The notes under the pieces: model-generated
What the model saw: only the letters and a program-made list of their open reading frames with translations
Told to the model about the DNA's origin: nothing
Databases searched by the model: none
Shown: piece by piece, positions 27,087 to 35,421 of the stretch
How positions within the stretch are numbered: position 1 is the stretch's first letter
Layout of the letters: every line of letters begins with the position of its first letter
Assembly: GCA_029863705.1 (NCBI GenBank)
Contig: JAOTUU010000011.1
Span: 1-35,666 of the forward strand
Direction: 5' to 3'
DNA length: 35,666 nt
DNA from: Gammaproteobacteria bacterium
Lineage (GTDB): Bacteria > Pseudomonadota > Gammaproteobacteria > Steroidobacterales > Woeseiaceae
Translations under genes and position numbers: made by a program

Positions 27087-27998
27087 TCACCGCGTCAAGC
27101 CATACAAAGTCATCGCAGCGATGACGACCGCCCATATAAGCAGCAATCGAAACACAAGGCTGTTGGCTGCGGTCGCCCCTCTAACGCCCCGCTCGCCAAG
27201 AGTTTCGTCTTCTATTTGCCCTAACGCCAGAGCGGCGACGCCGACACGAGCCAGCAGATGTTCGTTGTACTCCGAAGGAGTATCGGAGCTTTGCTCGGAC
27301 GGTGCTCGCCATGCACCAATTGCTGCATCGAAGTGGCCGGCGGCGGCGTAGCCGATTGCGGTCAGACGCGCCGGAATCCATGCCAGCCATCCATGCAGCA
27401 TGACCGCGGCATCACGCAGGCTATCTGACGGACCGTCGGCGGCTTCGTCTCTGGCCGCCGCAAATACGGCTCGACGACGAACCAGGTCAGTTACCCGGTA
27501 CCCCCATGCCCCAAGCGGGCCCAGCACGACAAACCAGAAGATCACCGCAAACAAGCGATTGTTCGCCTGAACACACACTGCCTCCTCGACGCATTGCATG
27601 CGCTCGCGCTCGTCATCGGGCACATCACTTTCGATTATCGCTTTGGCCGTCAGACGAATGGCCTCTTCATCGCTGCTTTCGACAGCTTTGCAGTATTCGT
27701 TGATGTCTTCACCGATATCCTGCGGACCCAGCGAGAAAAACAATACGACTATGGCAAGAAGCACGTATGGGAAACCCAGCAAGGCATCACCAAGACTGAA
27801 CATCACTAGGAAAACGGGCACAGCCAGCACCAATGTGATCAGGATAACCGGGATCAGTGCTGGCCAGTTCGAAACGCGTTCGGCCTGCCGGAAACCGGCA
27901 TCGATGATGCGGTCGATCCAGCGCAACCTGCGGATGTGAAACAACTGTGTGGCAAGCCGTTCAATACCAAGGCCAATAAGCAGGGCAATAAGGTTCAT
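27087..27998 (-). CDS. ampE: Inner-membrane protein AmpE
   Basis: Integral membrane protein linked to beta-lactamase induction and cell-wall recycling; its molecular activity is not established. The 303-residue protein has about four to five membrane helices: residues 3-13, about 46-88 (two helices), about 150-168 and the C-terminus. The family motifs GPQDIGEDINEYCKAV and FAVIFWFVVLGPLGAWGYR are visible. The family is distantly related to the cobinamide synthase CbiB/CobD, but ampD directly upstream supports the AmpE name. btuF follows after about 12 bases, so the transcript mixes cell-wall sensing with B12 uptake genes. Confidence 0.9.
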   Translation of the reverse strand: MNLIALLIGLGIERLATQLFHIRRLRWIDRIIDAGFRQAERVSNWPALIPVILITLVLAVPVFLVMFSLGDALLGFPYVLLAIVVLFFSLGPQDIGEDINEYCKAVESSDEEAIRLTAKAIIESDVPDDERERMQCVEEAVCVQANNRLFAVIFWFVVLGPLGAWGYRVTDLVRRRAVFAAARDEAADGPSDSLRDAAVMLHGWLAWIPARLTAIGYAAAGHFDAAIGAWRAPSEQSSDTPSEYNEHLLARVGVAALALGQIEDETLGERGVRGATAANSLVFRLLLIWAVVIAAMTLYGLTR

Positions 27999-28035
27999 CG
28001 TTCCGTAGCTCGTTTCTTCTGAGGGTTAGTTATTA

Positions 28036-28055
28036 CCACGCTCAATCAAGCGTGG
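28036..28055 (-). other. Hairpin at the ampD stop codon
   Basis: Seven base pairs (CCACGCT / AGCGTGG) enclose a six-base loop that contains the ampD stop codon. There is no T-run after it on either strand, so it is not a standard terminator. It could modulate ampE expression or mRNA decay in the 47-base gap. Confidence 0.35.
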
Positions 28056-28615
28056 CTGATCCCATCATACAATCGAAGCCAGTCGAAAGCAGTGCCCGGA
28101 TCGGTTTTTCGCCCCGGCGCGATGTCTGAATGGGCGGCTATTTCTCGCGCAGACATCTCGGGATAGGCTTGCAGCAGCGCTCTGCTCACCTCTATCAAGA
28201 CCTCGTATTGGCAATCCTCGTACGGAACCTCGTCTTCCCCTTCCAGTTCGATGCCAATCGAGTAGTCGTTGCAGCCGCAGCGACCGCGAAAAGACGATGC
28301 GCCTGCGTGCCAGGCCCTTTGCGTAAAAGGCACAAACTGGATTAGCCCGCCATCGCGTTTTACAAGAAGATGCGCAGATACCTGCATCCCACGAATCTCA
28401 CCAAAGTAGGGGTGGCTGTCCCAGTCCAGCGTATTGGTGAACAACTGTTCAACCTGCGGCCCGCCGAACTCTCCCGGCGGCAGGCTAATGCCATGTACGA
28501 CCAGCAATTCGGGCTGCGCCCCATCTGGGCGCGCATCCTGATTAGGGCTGGGACACTGCCTGGCTGGCTCGATGAGCCCGGTCGCGGCATTGATGCTGAA
28601 TGTGTCCTTACTCAA
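28046..28615 (-). CDS. ampD: 1,6-anhydro-N-acetylmuramyl-L-alanine amidase
   Basis: Zinc amidase that frees the stem peptide from anhydro-muropeptides in the cytoplasm, feeding recycling and setting AmpR signalling in species that have it. Zinc ligands are H41 in LLVVHGISLPPGEFGG, plus the His and Asp of AAHSDIAPGRKTDPG. VSAHLLVKRDGGLIQFVPF and NDYSIGIELEG are also family hallmarks. The TTG at 28615 (preceded by GGGGC) gives 189 residues, like E. coli AmpD (183). Another TTG at 28672 would add 19 unmatched residues and abut the rsmE start. It is followed by ampE on the same strand, the classic ampDE pair. Confidence 0.93.
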   Translation of the reverse strand: MSKDTFSINAATGLIEPARQCPSPNQDARPDGAQPELLVVHGISLPPGEFGGPQVEQLFTNTLDWDSHPYFGEIRGMQVSAHLLVKRDGGLIQFVPFTQRAWHAGASSFRGRCGCNDYSIGIELEGEDEVPYEDCQYEVLIEVSRALLQAYPEMSAREIAAHSDIAPGRKTDPGTAFDWLRLYDGISHA

Positions 28616-28671
28616 GGCTTGCCCCGTCTGCGTGGAACAACGATAGTCAGGGTTACAGATATCAACTGTCA

Positions 28672-29421
28672 ATGCTCATGGCTACTACAAGACTTTTTAT
28701 TCGTGACGACATTTCTCCTGGCAAGGAATTACCGCTGGACGACGAACAGGCGCGCTACATCGGGCGCGCCCTGCGCCTGCGTGCGGGCGACCACCTGACA
28801 GTATTCAATGGCAAGGACGGCGAGTTTGCGGCCAGTGTCCTGAGCGTCTCGAAAAACACAGCTGTTGTTCAGGTGGACGCGCATATTAAGACCGCGACAG
28901 AATCGCCGTTGAAGGTTCACCTCGTACAGGGCATATCGCGCGGTGAGCGCATGGACTTCGTTGTGCAAAAAGCGACAGAACTCGGCGTAAAACGAATATC
29001 GCCGGTGCTGGCAGAGCACAGCGTCGTGAAACTCGATGCCCGGCGAACCGCCAAGCGTCGCGACCATTGGCAGAAAGTCGCTGAGAGCGCGTGTGAGCAG
29101 TCCGGTCGGATTCGGCCACCATTAATCGACGAGCCTGTTTCACTCAACTCGTGGTTTGGCAGCAAAACCGAAGAGGCAGATATCGACCTGATTTTACAAC
29201 CGCGTGCCGCAACGTCACTGACCTCTATCACCGCGCCAAAGACCAAAGTCTGTTTGCTGATAGGGCCAGAGGGCGGCTTCAGCGATGCCGAATGTGAAGA
29301 TGCCCATATCGCCAATTTCAAGGCGGTTTCCCTGGGGCCAAGGATACTCCGAACCGAAACTGCAGCGATTGCCGCACTTACCGTTGCACAGTCTCTTTGG
29401 GGTGACCTGAGAAACGAGTAG
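28672..29421 (+). CDS. rsmE: 16S rRNA (uracil-1498-N3)-methyltransferase
   Basis: SAM-dependent SPOUT enzyme that methylates U1498 of 16S rRNA. The 249-residue product has the N-terminal PUA-like domain (about residues 5-70, with ARYIGRALRLRAGDHLTVF). The C-terminal trefoil-knot domain carries KATELGVKRISPV, CLLIGPEGGFSDAE and LGPRILRTETA, the SAM-binding knot. ATG 28672 is used; ATG 28678 is an alternative and neither has a strong ribosome site. It diverges from ampD and converges on the tRNA-Ala gene. Confidence 0.95.
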   Translation: MLMATTRLFIRDDISPGKELPLDDEQARYIGRALRLRAGDHLTVFNGKDGEFAASVLSVSKNTAVVQVDAHIKTATESPLKVHLVQGISRGERMDFVVQKATELGVKRISPVLAEHSVVKLDARRTAKRRDHWQKVAESACEQSGRIRPPLIDEPVSLNSWFGSKTEEADIDLILQPRAATSLTSITAPKTKVCLLIGPEGGFSDAECEDAHIANFKAVSLGPRILRTETAAIAALTVAQSLWGDLRNE

Positions 29422-29444
29422 GCCTGGATACTCCAGATCCGAGT

Positions 29445-29520
29445 TGGTGGAGCCGAGGAGGATCGAACTCCCGACCTCTGCATTGCGAACGCAGCGCTCT
29501 CCCAGCTGAGCTACGGCCCC
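29445..29520 (-). tRNA. tRNA-Ala (anticodon CGC)
   Basis: A full cloverleaf on the minus strand: acceptor GGGGCCG paired with CGGCTCC, D-arm with AGCTGGGA loop, anticodon stem CTGCG/TGCAG with loop TTCGCAA (anticodon CGC, reads GCG), and T-arm GGGAG-TTCGATC-CTCCT. Discriminator A73 and an encoded CCA end complete 76 bases. The G3-U70 wobble pair, the main alanine identity element, is present. It lies downstream of the chp genes and could be reached by their read-through. Confidence 0.97.
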
Positions 29521-29587
29521 GTGGATGCCAATGTACACCACGACCAGGCCGCCAAATCATCCGCAATCATGCCTATATCCGGACGAT

Positions 29588-30058
29588 TTACGCCTGGATG
29601 GATTCGCGTGCCAACATCGCCTCGAGTTTTTCGAGGTCGGGAATTAGCGGGAACTCGTTAATCATTTTGACACGACACAACACTGGCGCATCGTCGGGCC
29701 AGCCCTCCGTTGTGTGCAGCTCGAGGACGTCCTTATTGACGCGCACGAGTTGCGGAAACCCTTGTGTCAGCACACCAAAGTAACCGGTCTTCAATCGGCC
29801 GGTACTCGCATAAAAAACGACGATTCGCGTACGCCCGGTCGCAACTGGAATGTCTTTGCCCAGCGCGCCTTCAAACGAAACGACCGGTAACTGACGCCCG
29901 TTCCAGTTGACCGTGCCAAGCATCCAGCTGTGTGCACCGGCCTCGTGATCAGGCGCGGTGAAACGAACGACCTCCGCGACACAGGCACGCGGCACGATCA
30001 GGCGATCTTCGGCCAGCGGCACGAGCAGGCTATACAGTTCGTCAGCTTCAGCAGTCAC
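29588..30058 (-). CDS. chpC: CheW-like adaptor of the Chp system (ChpC-like)
   Basis: Single CheW domain of 156 residues, expected to couple a chemoreceptor to the ChpA kinase in the twitching or surface-sensing pathway. The CheW core is visible as [20 protein letters not shown], then [28 protein letters not shown] and [15 protein letters not shown]. It starts with GTG at 30058 and shares GTGA with the chpA stop, showing translational coupling. In Pseudomonas aeruginosa, as I recall, a methylesterase gene (chpB) lies between chpA and chpC; here it is absent. A PilI-like role is an alternative, but the position after chpA favours ChpC. Confidence 0.82.
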   Translation of the reverse strand: MTAEADELYSLLVPLAEDRLIVPRACVAEVVRFTAPDHEAGAHSWMLGTVNWNGRQLPVVSFEGALGKDIPVATGRTRIVVFYASTGRLKTGYFGVLTQGFPQLVRVNKDVLELHTTEGWPDDAPVLCRVKMINEFPLIPDLEKLEAMLARESIQA

Positions 30059-33000
30059 GACAACGTAATTCCTTTTTCATCGAGCAAACGCTGGATAGCG
30101 TCGAGCAACGCTGAATCCTGGAATGGCTTGCCCAGGTAGTCATTGACCCCGAGTTCGATCGCACGCGCACGGTGCTTGTCACCAACGCGCGAGGTCACCA
30201 TGATGATAGGCACATCAGAGACGCGCTCATCGTTGCGCACATGCAACGCAAATTCATAACCATCCATGTTTGGCATTTCGATATCCAGCAGGATAATGTC
30301 AGGCTTGTGGTCCGAGATTGCGCTAATTGCATCGAGGCCATCTCTTGCTGTAACAACGCGCATGCCGTGGCGTTGCAGGAAGCGTTCGGTAACGCGTCGA
30401 ACCGTAATTGAGTCATCGACGACAAGTGCAAGTGGGCGATCATCCGTTGGCGTCGGCGCCGCCTTCTTGAGCTCGACAACGGGAGCGCCGGTACGCACAA
30501 GCGCCGCTACATCCAGAATGAGTACGATGCGGCCGTCGCCCAGAATAGTAGCGCCGGCGATACCCCGAATACTCGCCAGCTGTGGTCCTACCGACTTAAC
30601 GACAATTTCTCTGCTCGAGATCATCTCATCAGTCAGGAGTGCGGCGGAATACTCGCCTGCACGGACCAAAATCACCGGAACATGTGGCTCATCCTGAGGT
30701 AACTTGGCTGCCTGACCACCCAGGTACATTCCCAGGTGGCGGAATTTGTAGGTCTCTTCGCCGTACTGGTAGCTGGGCTCGCTCTGGCTCAGGAGGCTCT
30801 CAAGTTCGGCACGGGGTATGCGGGCGACACCTTCGACTGACGGCAGCGGCAAAGCATAAACCTCGTCGCCGGTGCGCACGATGAGCGACTGTGTGATCGC
30901 GAGAGTGAACGGCAGCCGCACCGTAAAGTTCGTGCCCTGCCCCGTAACGGAAGATATGCGCAGAGAACCGCCGAGCTTTTTAACCTCGTTGGCAACGACA
31001 TCCATGCCAACACCGCGGCCCGCAGACTGAGTAACCTTGCTCGCGGTAGTGAATCCGGGCGTCAGGATCAACTCCATGATCTCTTCGTCGGTAACCTTGC
31101 TATCCGGCTTGAGCATGTCGAGCTCGTAGGCCTTGCGCCTGATTGCGTCGACATCAAGACCCTTACCGTCATCCGCAACGTCGATGATCATTTGGGAGCC
31201 TTCGCGGTGAAGGCGGATAGTTATGCGGCCGGTCGCAGGCTTGTTTGCTTTTTGGCGCTGCGCGGTCGTTTCCATACCGTGCACAACCGCGTTACGCAGC
31301 ATGTGTTCGAACGGCGGTAACATCTTGTCGAGCACCTGGCGATCAAGTTCGCCAGACGCGCCCTCGACGGCGAGTTCCGCGTTCTTCCCGGCTTCCTGGG
31401 CAATCTGTCGAACCAGGCGAGTCAGGCGCGGAACATGGCGCTCAAAAGGAACCATGCGGGTGCGCATGAGGCCGTCTTGCAACTCTGCGGTTACACGAGA
31501 TTGCTGAACAAGCAGACCCTCAGCTTCGGTCGTAACTGATTTCAGCAGGTCCTTGAGACTACCAAGGTCGCTTGCCGACTCGGCAAGCGCACGCGACAGC
31601 TGCTGGATATTGGAATAGCGATCGAGTTCCAGCGGATCAAAGTCACGTGCAACCAATGTGTCCTGATGACCATGCATGATCTGTGCTTCAGTCTCGATCT
31701 CCAGCTTACGCAACTGCTCCCGAAGTCTGCTGATCGTTTGTTCGAGCTCGACAACGTGGACATCGAATGTGCTGACCTGCTGGCTGAGCCGAGAATGGTA
31801 AATGCTGATTTCGCCAGCAGCATTCAGCAAGTCTTCCAGCAGCTCGGCATCGATGCGCGCAAATTCCTGGCGCTGCTCCTGCCGCAACGGCTGTACCGCG
31901 GCCGGCTTGCCGGGCCTGGGCTTTTCTTCTGGCTCCAGTTCTGGTTCTGGCTCCGGCTCCGGCGGTGGCTCGGGCTCCAACTCCAGGCCCGGCTCATCGC
32001 TCGGCGGCACTTCGGGTCGGTAACCTTCCGGCGGCTTGCCGATTTGCGCCAACTCGTCGGCCAACGGAGTGTCAACGATAACCATGCTGACGGTATCTTC
32101 AGGCACGATCGAAAACTCTGCCGGTTTGGCCTCTTCGACGTCTTTGTCCGCTGGTGCTGCCTCTACGGCAGAATCGTCCGCTATCTCAAAGCCGGCATTT
32201 GCCTGCTGAATTCGCTTCTCAAGGATCCCGGCTGCTGGCACCGCTTTACCGGCAATGACAGCATCGCGCATACGATGCAACTCATCCACACTTTGTTGTA
32301 ACAGGCCGTCCACCGTCGAAGTCGCTTTGACCCGCCCGCTATCAACTGAAATTAGTAGCGCCTCGATCTCGTGGCTTAGATTCCCCATGGCAGTGATGCC
32401 CGCCATTCTCGCGCCACCTTTAAGCGTATGCAGATGGCGTTTCAGCTCTTCCATCGAATCTTTGGACGACTTGTTCTTGCTCCATTCAATCAGGGCCTTA
32501 TCGGCAGACTCGAGTAACTCGGCGGACTCTTCGGTGAAAATTGCGGCGATCTCGGCGTCGTACTCCGCCTCTTGCTCTACTTCTTCGACAACCGGTTCTG
32601 CAACCAACACCGGCTCCGCAACAGGCTCCGACGTTTCCAGCTGCTCCGGCTGTACTGCATCCGCCAGATTGTTGATGTGGTTTATTAAAGCCCTGTAATC
32701 AGCACGCTTTCGTTCAGGCTGATTGATATCTCCGACGATAGTGGCTATCGCCCTTGATCCCGCCCGCAAGCCGTCGAGCCCCGATTGATCAAAACCGACC
32801 TTGTAATCGTAGACGCGTCGAACAAAACGATTGAGCGCGCTTGCTACTGCAACACCACGCTCGACATTCGCCATATTCGCACTGCCATGCAGGGTGTGAC
32901 AGGCACGATGCAGTTTGTCCGTAACGTCGAAAGGTGGTTGGTGCCCTTCGCATGCCTCCAGATAATCGACGATGACCTTTATATGCCCGGCCGTCTCCTT

Positions 33001-35394
33001 CGAAAAAATATCCAGTAAAACCGGATCCATCTCGAGTGCAGGCTCTTCTTTAACGGCGTCCGCCAGCATTTGCGGGCTGACGGTCAGGACTGCAGCGTTC
33101 GGGTCACCTTCGGCGAATGCATTGGCCCTCGCCATGAGCAGGCTGGTATCAGCAGACGGCTCAACGCCAACTTCGAGTTGTTCTATGAGTTCAGGCACGG
33201 CTGCAGCAGCGGCAATGATGAAATCAACCATCGGCGGTGTTTGAACCAGGGTTCGATTGATGAGCCGGTTCAGGAGATTCTCAATGCTCCAGCAGTACTC
33301 GCCAATTCGTTCAGCACCGACCATGCGGCCGCTGCCTTTGAGCGTGTGAAACGAGCGCCTGACCGTAATCAGGGCCTCCATATTGTTCGGTTCCTCCTGC
33401 CACGCCGGCAACCTGCGTTTTATTGAAGCAACCTCTTCTTTCGCTTCCTCAATAAAGAGTTCGAGCAATTCCGGGTCGAGGTGTTCGGCATCCGCGGCAA
33501 CCACTGGTAAAGGTATGACCTCGGTTGCCTGCATTTTAGCTTGCTCTGCATCCGCCATCTCGGCTGCCTGCGCCGCTATCTCGCCACTGTCGAGCTTCAT
33601 CGTCTGTCTGAGTTCGGGTTCGGCCTCGGCCTCTTCTTTCAGGCGATGTTCGACGTCGCGTAGCACAGAGAGACACGCTTCAGCATTATCGAGCATGTAC
33701 CAGGGTTCACTGCGCCCCGCTTTAACTGTCTCCATGTAGTATTCAATGCTGACAATCGCATCAGCCAGGCGATCTGTTTCCTTCTGTGCCAGTCGTGCAA
33801 CGCCGTTTCCGGTTAGAGCCAGCGAAATCAGGCTGCCTACTTTATCGACGACTTCCATCGCGCGAGTCTTGTTCAGCATCATCAACCCGGCTTTGATGCC
33901 GCGTATCAGTGACGGCACGCTGTCCAGACCCTGTGACGGTGCTTGTGATGCAAGGCTTTGCCCGACGGTCTCCTTAATGCGTGCGAGGTTGATGATGCAC
34001 TCGCGCATAACGGATTCCGCCACTTTCTGGTAATCGGCCTGCTCTTGCGGTGGCATATCTGAGGCCGCGACTTCGCCGCCGTCAGGTGTGGGGTCAATCA
34101 GCCGGATAAGCTGTTGATCAAGACGATCCTCAACGCGCAACAATGTCGACGCGATTTCCAGAATGACCTGGTCCGACGCTGTACCGCCTTTTTCTACAAC
34201 CGTTTTGAGACGATCAATTTCGCCATCAATGTCGCCGCGCAACTCGCCGAGACCGAGAACACCCAGTGTGTCGCTGATCTTCTTAAGCAATTCGAGTTGA
34301 GGCACCAACTCGGACGATTTGTTCATGCCCGTCCGAACGAAAATATCGAGCACGTCTTTGACTCGAGCCAGGTCTTCTCTGATTGCTGACGCAACCGTTT
34401 CCATGAGCTTGACGCTCGGCGCCGATAGCGCCTCGCGCGCATGCTCAACCTGCTCGTCGCCAGGCAGCAGTTCCGAAAGGTTGAACGCCGCACGAATTTC
34501 GCTAATGCGCACGCCAGACGTACTCGACCTGGCGACGTAATAGAGCAGGTTGTTCAACAAATCATCAACTGGATACGTATCGAACGCTCCGGTGCCTTCA
34601 TCAATGACGTGTTTGATCTGACGATCCGTATTACCCAGCAACCGCTTGAGTGCGACCGACGTCTCAAGGCCACCGTCTTGCAGCGACTCAAGGACGCCGC
34701 CGACGATCCACCAGAGTTGGTACATATCGTCGCGAGTTGCTGACAATTCGAGTTTTTGGGTAACGCTTGCAAGGGTATCGAGATGGCGCCTGGTATCGCC
34801 GCCCTGGATCCAGCCGAGAAGCGCTAATTGAAACTTGGGCCGCAAGCGTGTCGCAACGGCAACGGGATCTTCACCGCTGCTTTCACGTTTTTCGGTTTTC
34901 TGCCTCGCCTGGCTCGGCGAGAGATTGAGTAGTAGCAGTGTGCCTTCGGAAAGCAACGGCTCGCCGCGGGCAGCCCGCAGATCGTTGAGCATTGGCAATA
35001 GCACCAGCGCAATATCGCGGCCACCGGCCAGCAAGCGCTCGATGTAGATCGGCAGCTGCACCATTGAACGCGTGAGTGCATCGAGCCCGTCCTCGCGACC
35101 CTTGCCAGCGCGCAGTGCGGCGAGATATTTGCAGCCGAGTTCCATTTCCTCGGCGAGCAGTGCCGCCCCGTAGGTCTCCGTGATTTGTAGCGCACCGCGC
35201 ACCTGGTGCAGCAGTTCGCCGGCTCGCACGAGCGCGGCCGAGCCACCCCGTCCGTCGACGCAATCCTCAAGCGCGAGATGCGCATTGCGGATTGTCTCCA
35301 TGAGCTCCGCACTGATAATGGGGAGAGCGCTTATTGTCGCTCCGCTACCCTCATCACCAATGAGATGCTCTTGTATGCCGGTATCACCTGTCAT
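30055..35394 (-). CDS. chpA: Chp-type hybrid histidine kinase/response regulator
   Basis: Very large CheA-type kinase (1779 residues from ATG 35394; a TTG one codon earlier is possible) for type IV pilus control. Residues 1 to about 600 are helical and FimL/Hpt-like without clear phosphorylatable histidines. Three canonical Hpt sites follow: H683 (FHTLKGSGRMVG), H833 (CHTLHGSANMA) and H989 (LHTLKGGARMAG). A Pro/Glu-repeat linker lies at about 1135-1165. Next come the dimerisation helices, the ATPase (HMLRNAVVHGME, VADDGKGLD, GRGVGMDVV), a CheW domain, and a C-terminal receiver with D1704 in LLDIEMPNMDG. Pseudomonas ChpA is longer (about 2470 aa) with more phosphotransfer sites. It lies between pilJ and chpC. 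Confidence 0.93.
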   Translation of the reverse strand: MTGDTGIQEHLIGDEGSGATISALPIISAELMETIRNAHLALEDCVDGRGGSAALVRAGELLHQVRGALQITETYGAALLAEEMELGCKYLAALRAGKGREDGLDALTRSMVQLPIYIERLLAGGRDIALVLLPMLNDLRAARGEPLLSEGTLLLLNLSPSQARQKTEKRESSGEDPVAVATRLRPKFQLALLGWIQGGDTRRHLDTLASVTQKLELSATRDDMYQLWWIVGGVLESLQDGGLETSVALKRLLGNTDRQIKHVIDEGTGAFDTYPVDDLLNNLLYYVARSSTSGVRISEIRAAFNLSELLPGDEQVEHAREALSAPSVKLMETVASAIREDLARVKDVLDIFVRTGMNKSSELVPQLELLKKISDTLGVLGLGELRGDIDGEIDRLKTVVEKGGTASDQVILEIASTLLRVEDRLDQQLIRLIDPTPDGGEVAASDMPPQEQADYQKVAESVMRECIINLARIKETVGQSLASQAPSQGLDSVPSLIRGIKAGLMMLNKTRAMEVVDKVGSLISLALTGNGVARLAQKETDRLADAIVSIEYYMETVKAGRSEPWYMLDNAEACLSVLRDVEHRLKEEAEAEPELRQTMKLDSGEIAAQAAEMADAEQAKMQATEVIPLPVVAADAEHLDPELLELFIEEAKEEVASIKRRLPAWQEEPNNMEALITVRRSFHTLKGSGRMVGAERIGEYCWSIENLLNRLINRTLVQTPPMVDFIIAAAAAVPELIEQLEVGVEPSADTSLLMARANAFAEGDPNAAVLTVSPQMLADAVKEEPALEMDPVLLDIFSKETAGHIKVIVDYLEACEGHQPPFDVTDKLHRACHTLHGSANMANVERGVAVASALNRFVRRVYDYKVGFDQSGLDGLRAGSRAIATIVGDINQPERKRADYRALINHINNLADAVQPEQLETSEPVAEPVLVAEPVVEEVEQEAEYDAEIAAIFTEESAELLESADKALIEWSKNKSSKDSMEELKRHLHTLKGGARMAGITAMGNLSHEIEALLISVDSGRVKATSTVDGLLQQSVDELHRMRDAVIAGKAVPAAGILEKRIQQANAGFEIADDSAVEAAPADKDVEEAKPAEFSIVPEDTVSMVIVDTPLADELAQIGKPPEGYRPEVPPSDEPGLELEPEPPPEPEPEPELEPEEKPRPGKPAAVQPLRQEQRQEFARIDAELLEDLLNAAGEISIYHSRLSQQVSTFDVHVVELEQTISRLREQLRKLEIETEAQIMHGHQDTLVARDFDPLELDRYSNIQQLSRALAESASDLGSLKDLLKSVTTEAEGLLVQQSRVTAELQDGLMRTRMVPFERHVPRLTRLVRQIAQEAGKNAELAVEGASGELDRQVLDKMLPPFEHMLRNAVVHGMETTAQRQKANKPATGRITIRLHREGSQMIIDVADDGKGLDVDAIRRKAYELDMLKPDSKVTDEEIMELILTPGFTTASKVTQSAGRGVGMDVVANEVKKLGGSLRISSVTGQGTNFTVRLPFTLAITQSLIVRTGDEVYALPLPSVEGVARIPRAELESLLSQSEPSYQYGEETYKFRHLGMYLGGQAAKLPQDEPHVPVILVRAGEYSAALLTDEMISSREIVVKSVGPQLASIRGIAGATILGDGRIVLILDVAALVRTGAPVVELKKAAPTPTDDRPLALVVDDSITVRRVTERFLQRHGMRVVTARDGLDAISAISDHKPDIILLDIEMPNMDGYEFALHVRNDERVSDVPIIMVTSRVGDKHRARAIELGVNDYLGKPFQDSALLDAIQRLLDEKGITLS

Positions 35395-35421
35395 CAAGCA
35401 GTCCGTTTTTCCTCGGTGCCT

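Noticed and set aside
28646-28672. TTGACA on the minus strand upstream of ampD as a -35 element
   Set aside because: The hexamer at 17 bases (TGACTA) matches the -10 consensus at one position only; other spacings are no better.
29424-29436. CTGGA/TCCAG hairpin between rsmE and tRNA-Ala
   Set aside because: Five base pairs with a three-base loop and no T-run on either strand; too weak to call a terminator.
31900-31990. Low-complexity repeat in chpA as a mobile or CRISPR-like repeat
   Set aside because: It is an in-frame Pro/Glu-rich linker between phosphotransfer and kinase domains, without spacers or inverted ends.
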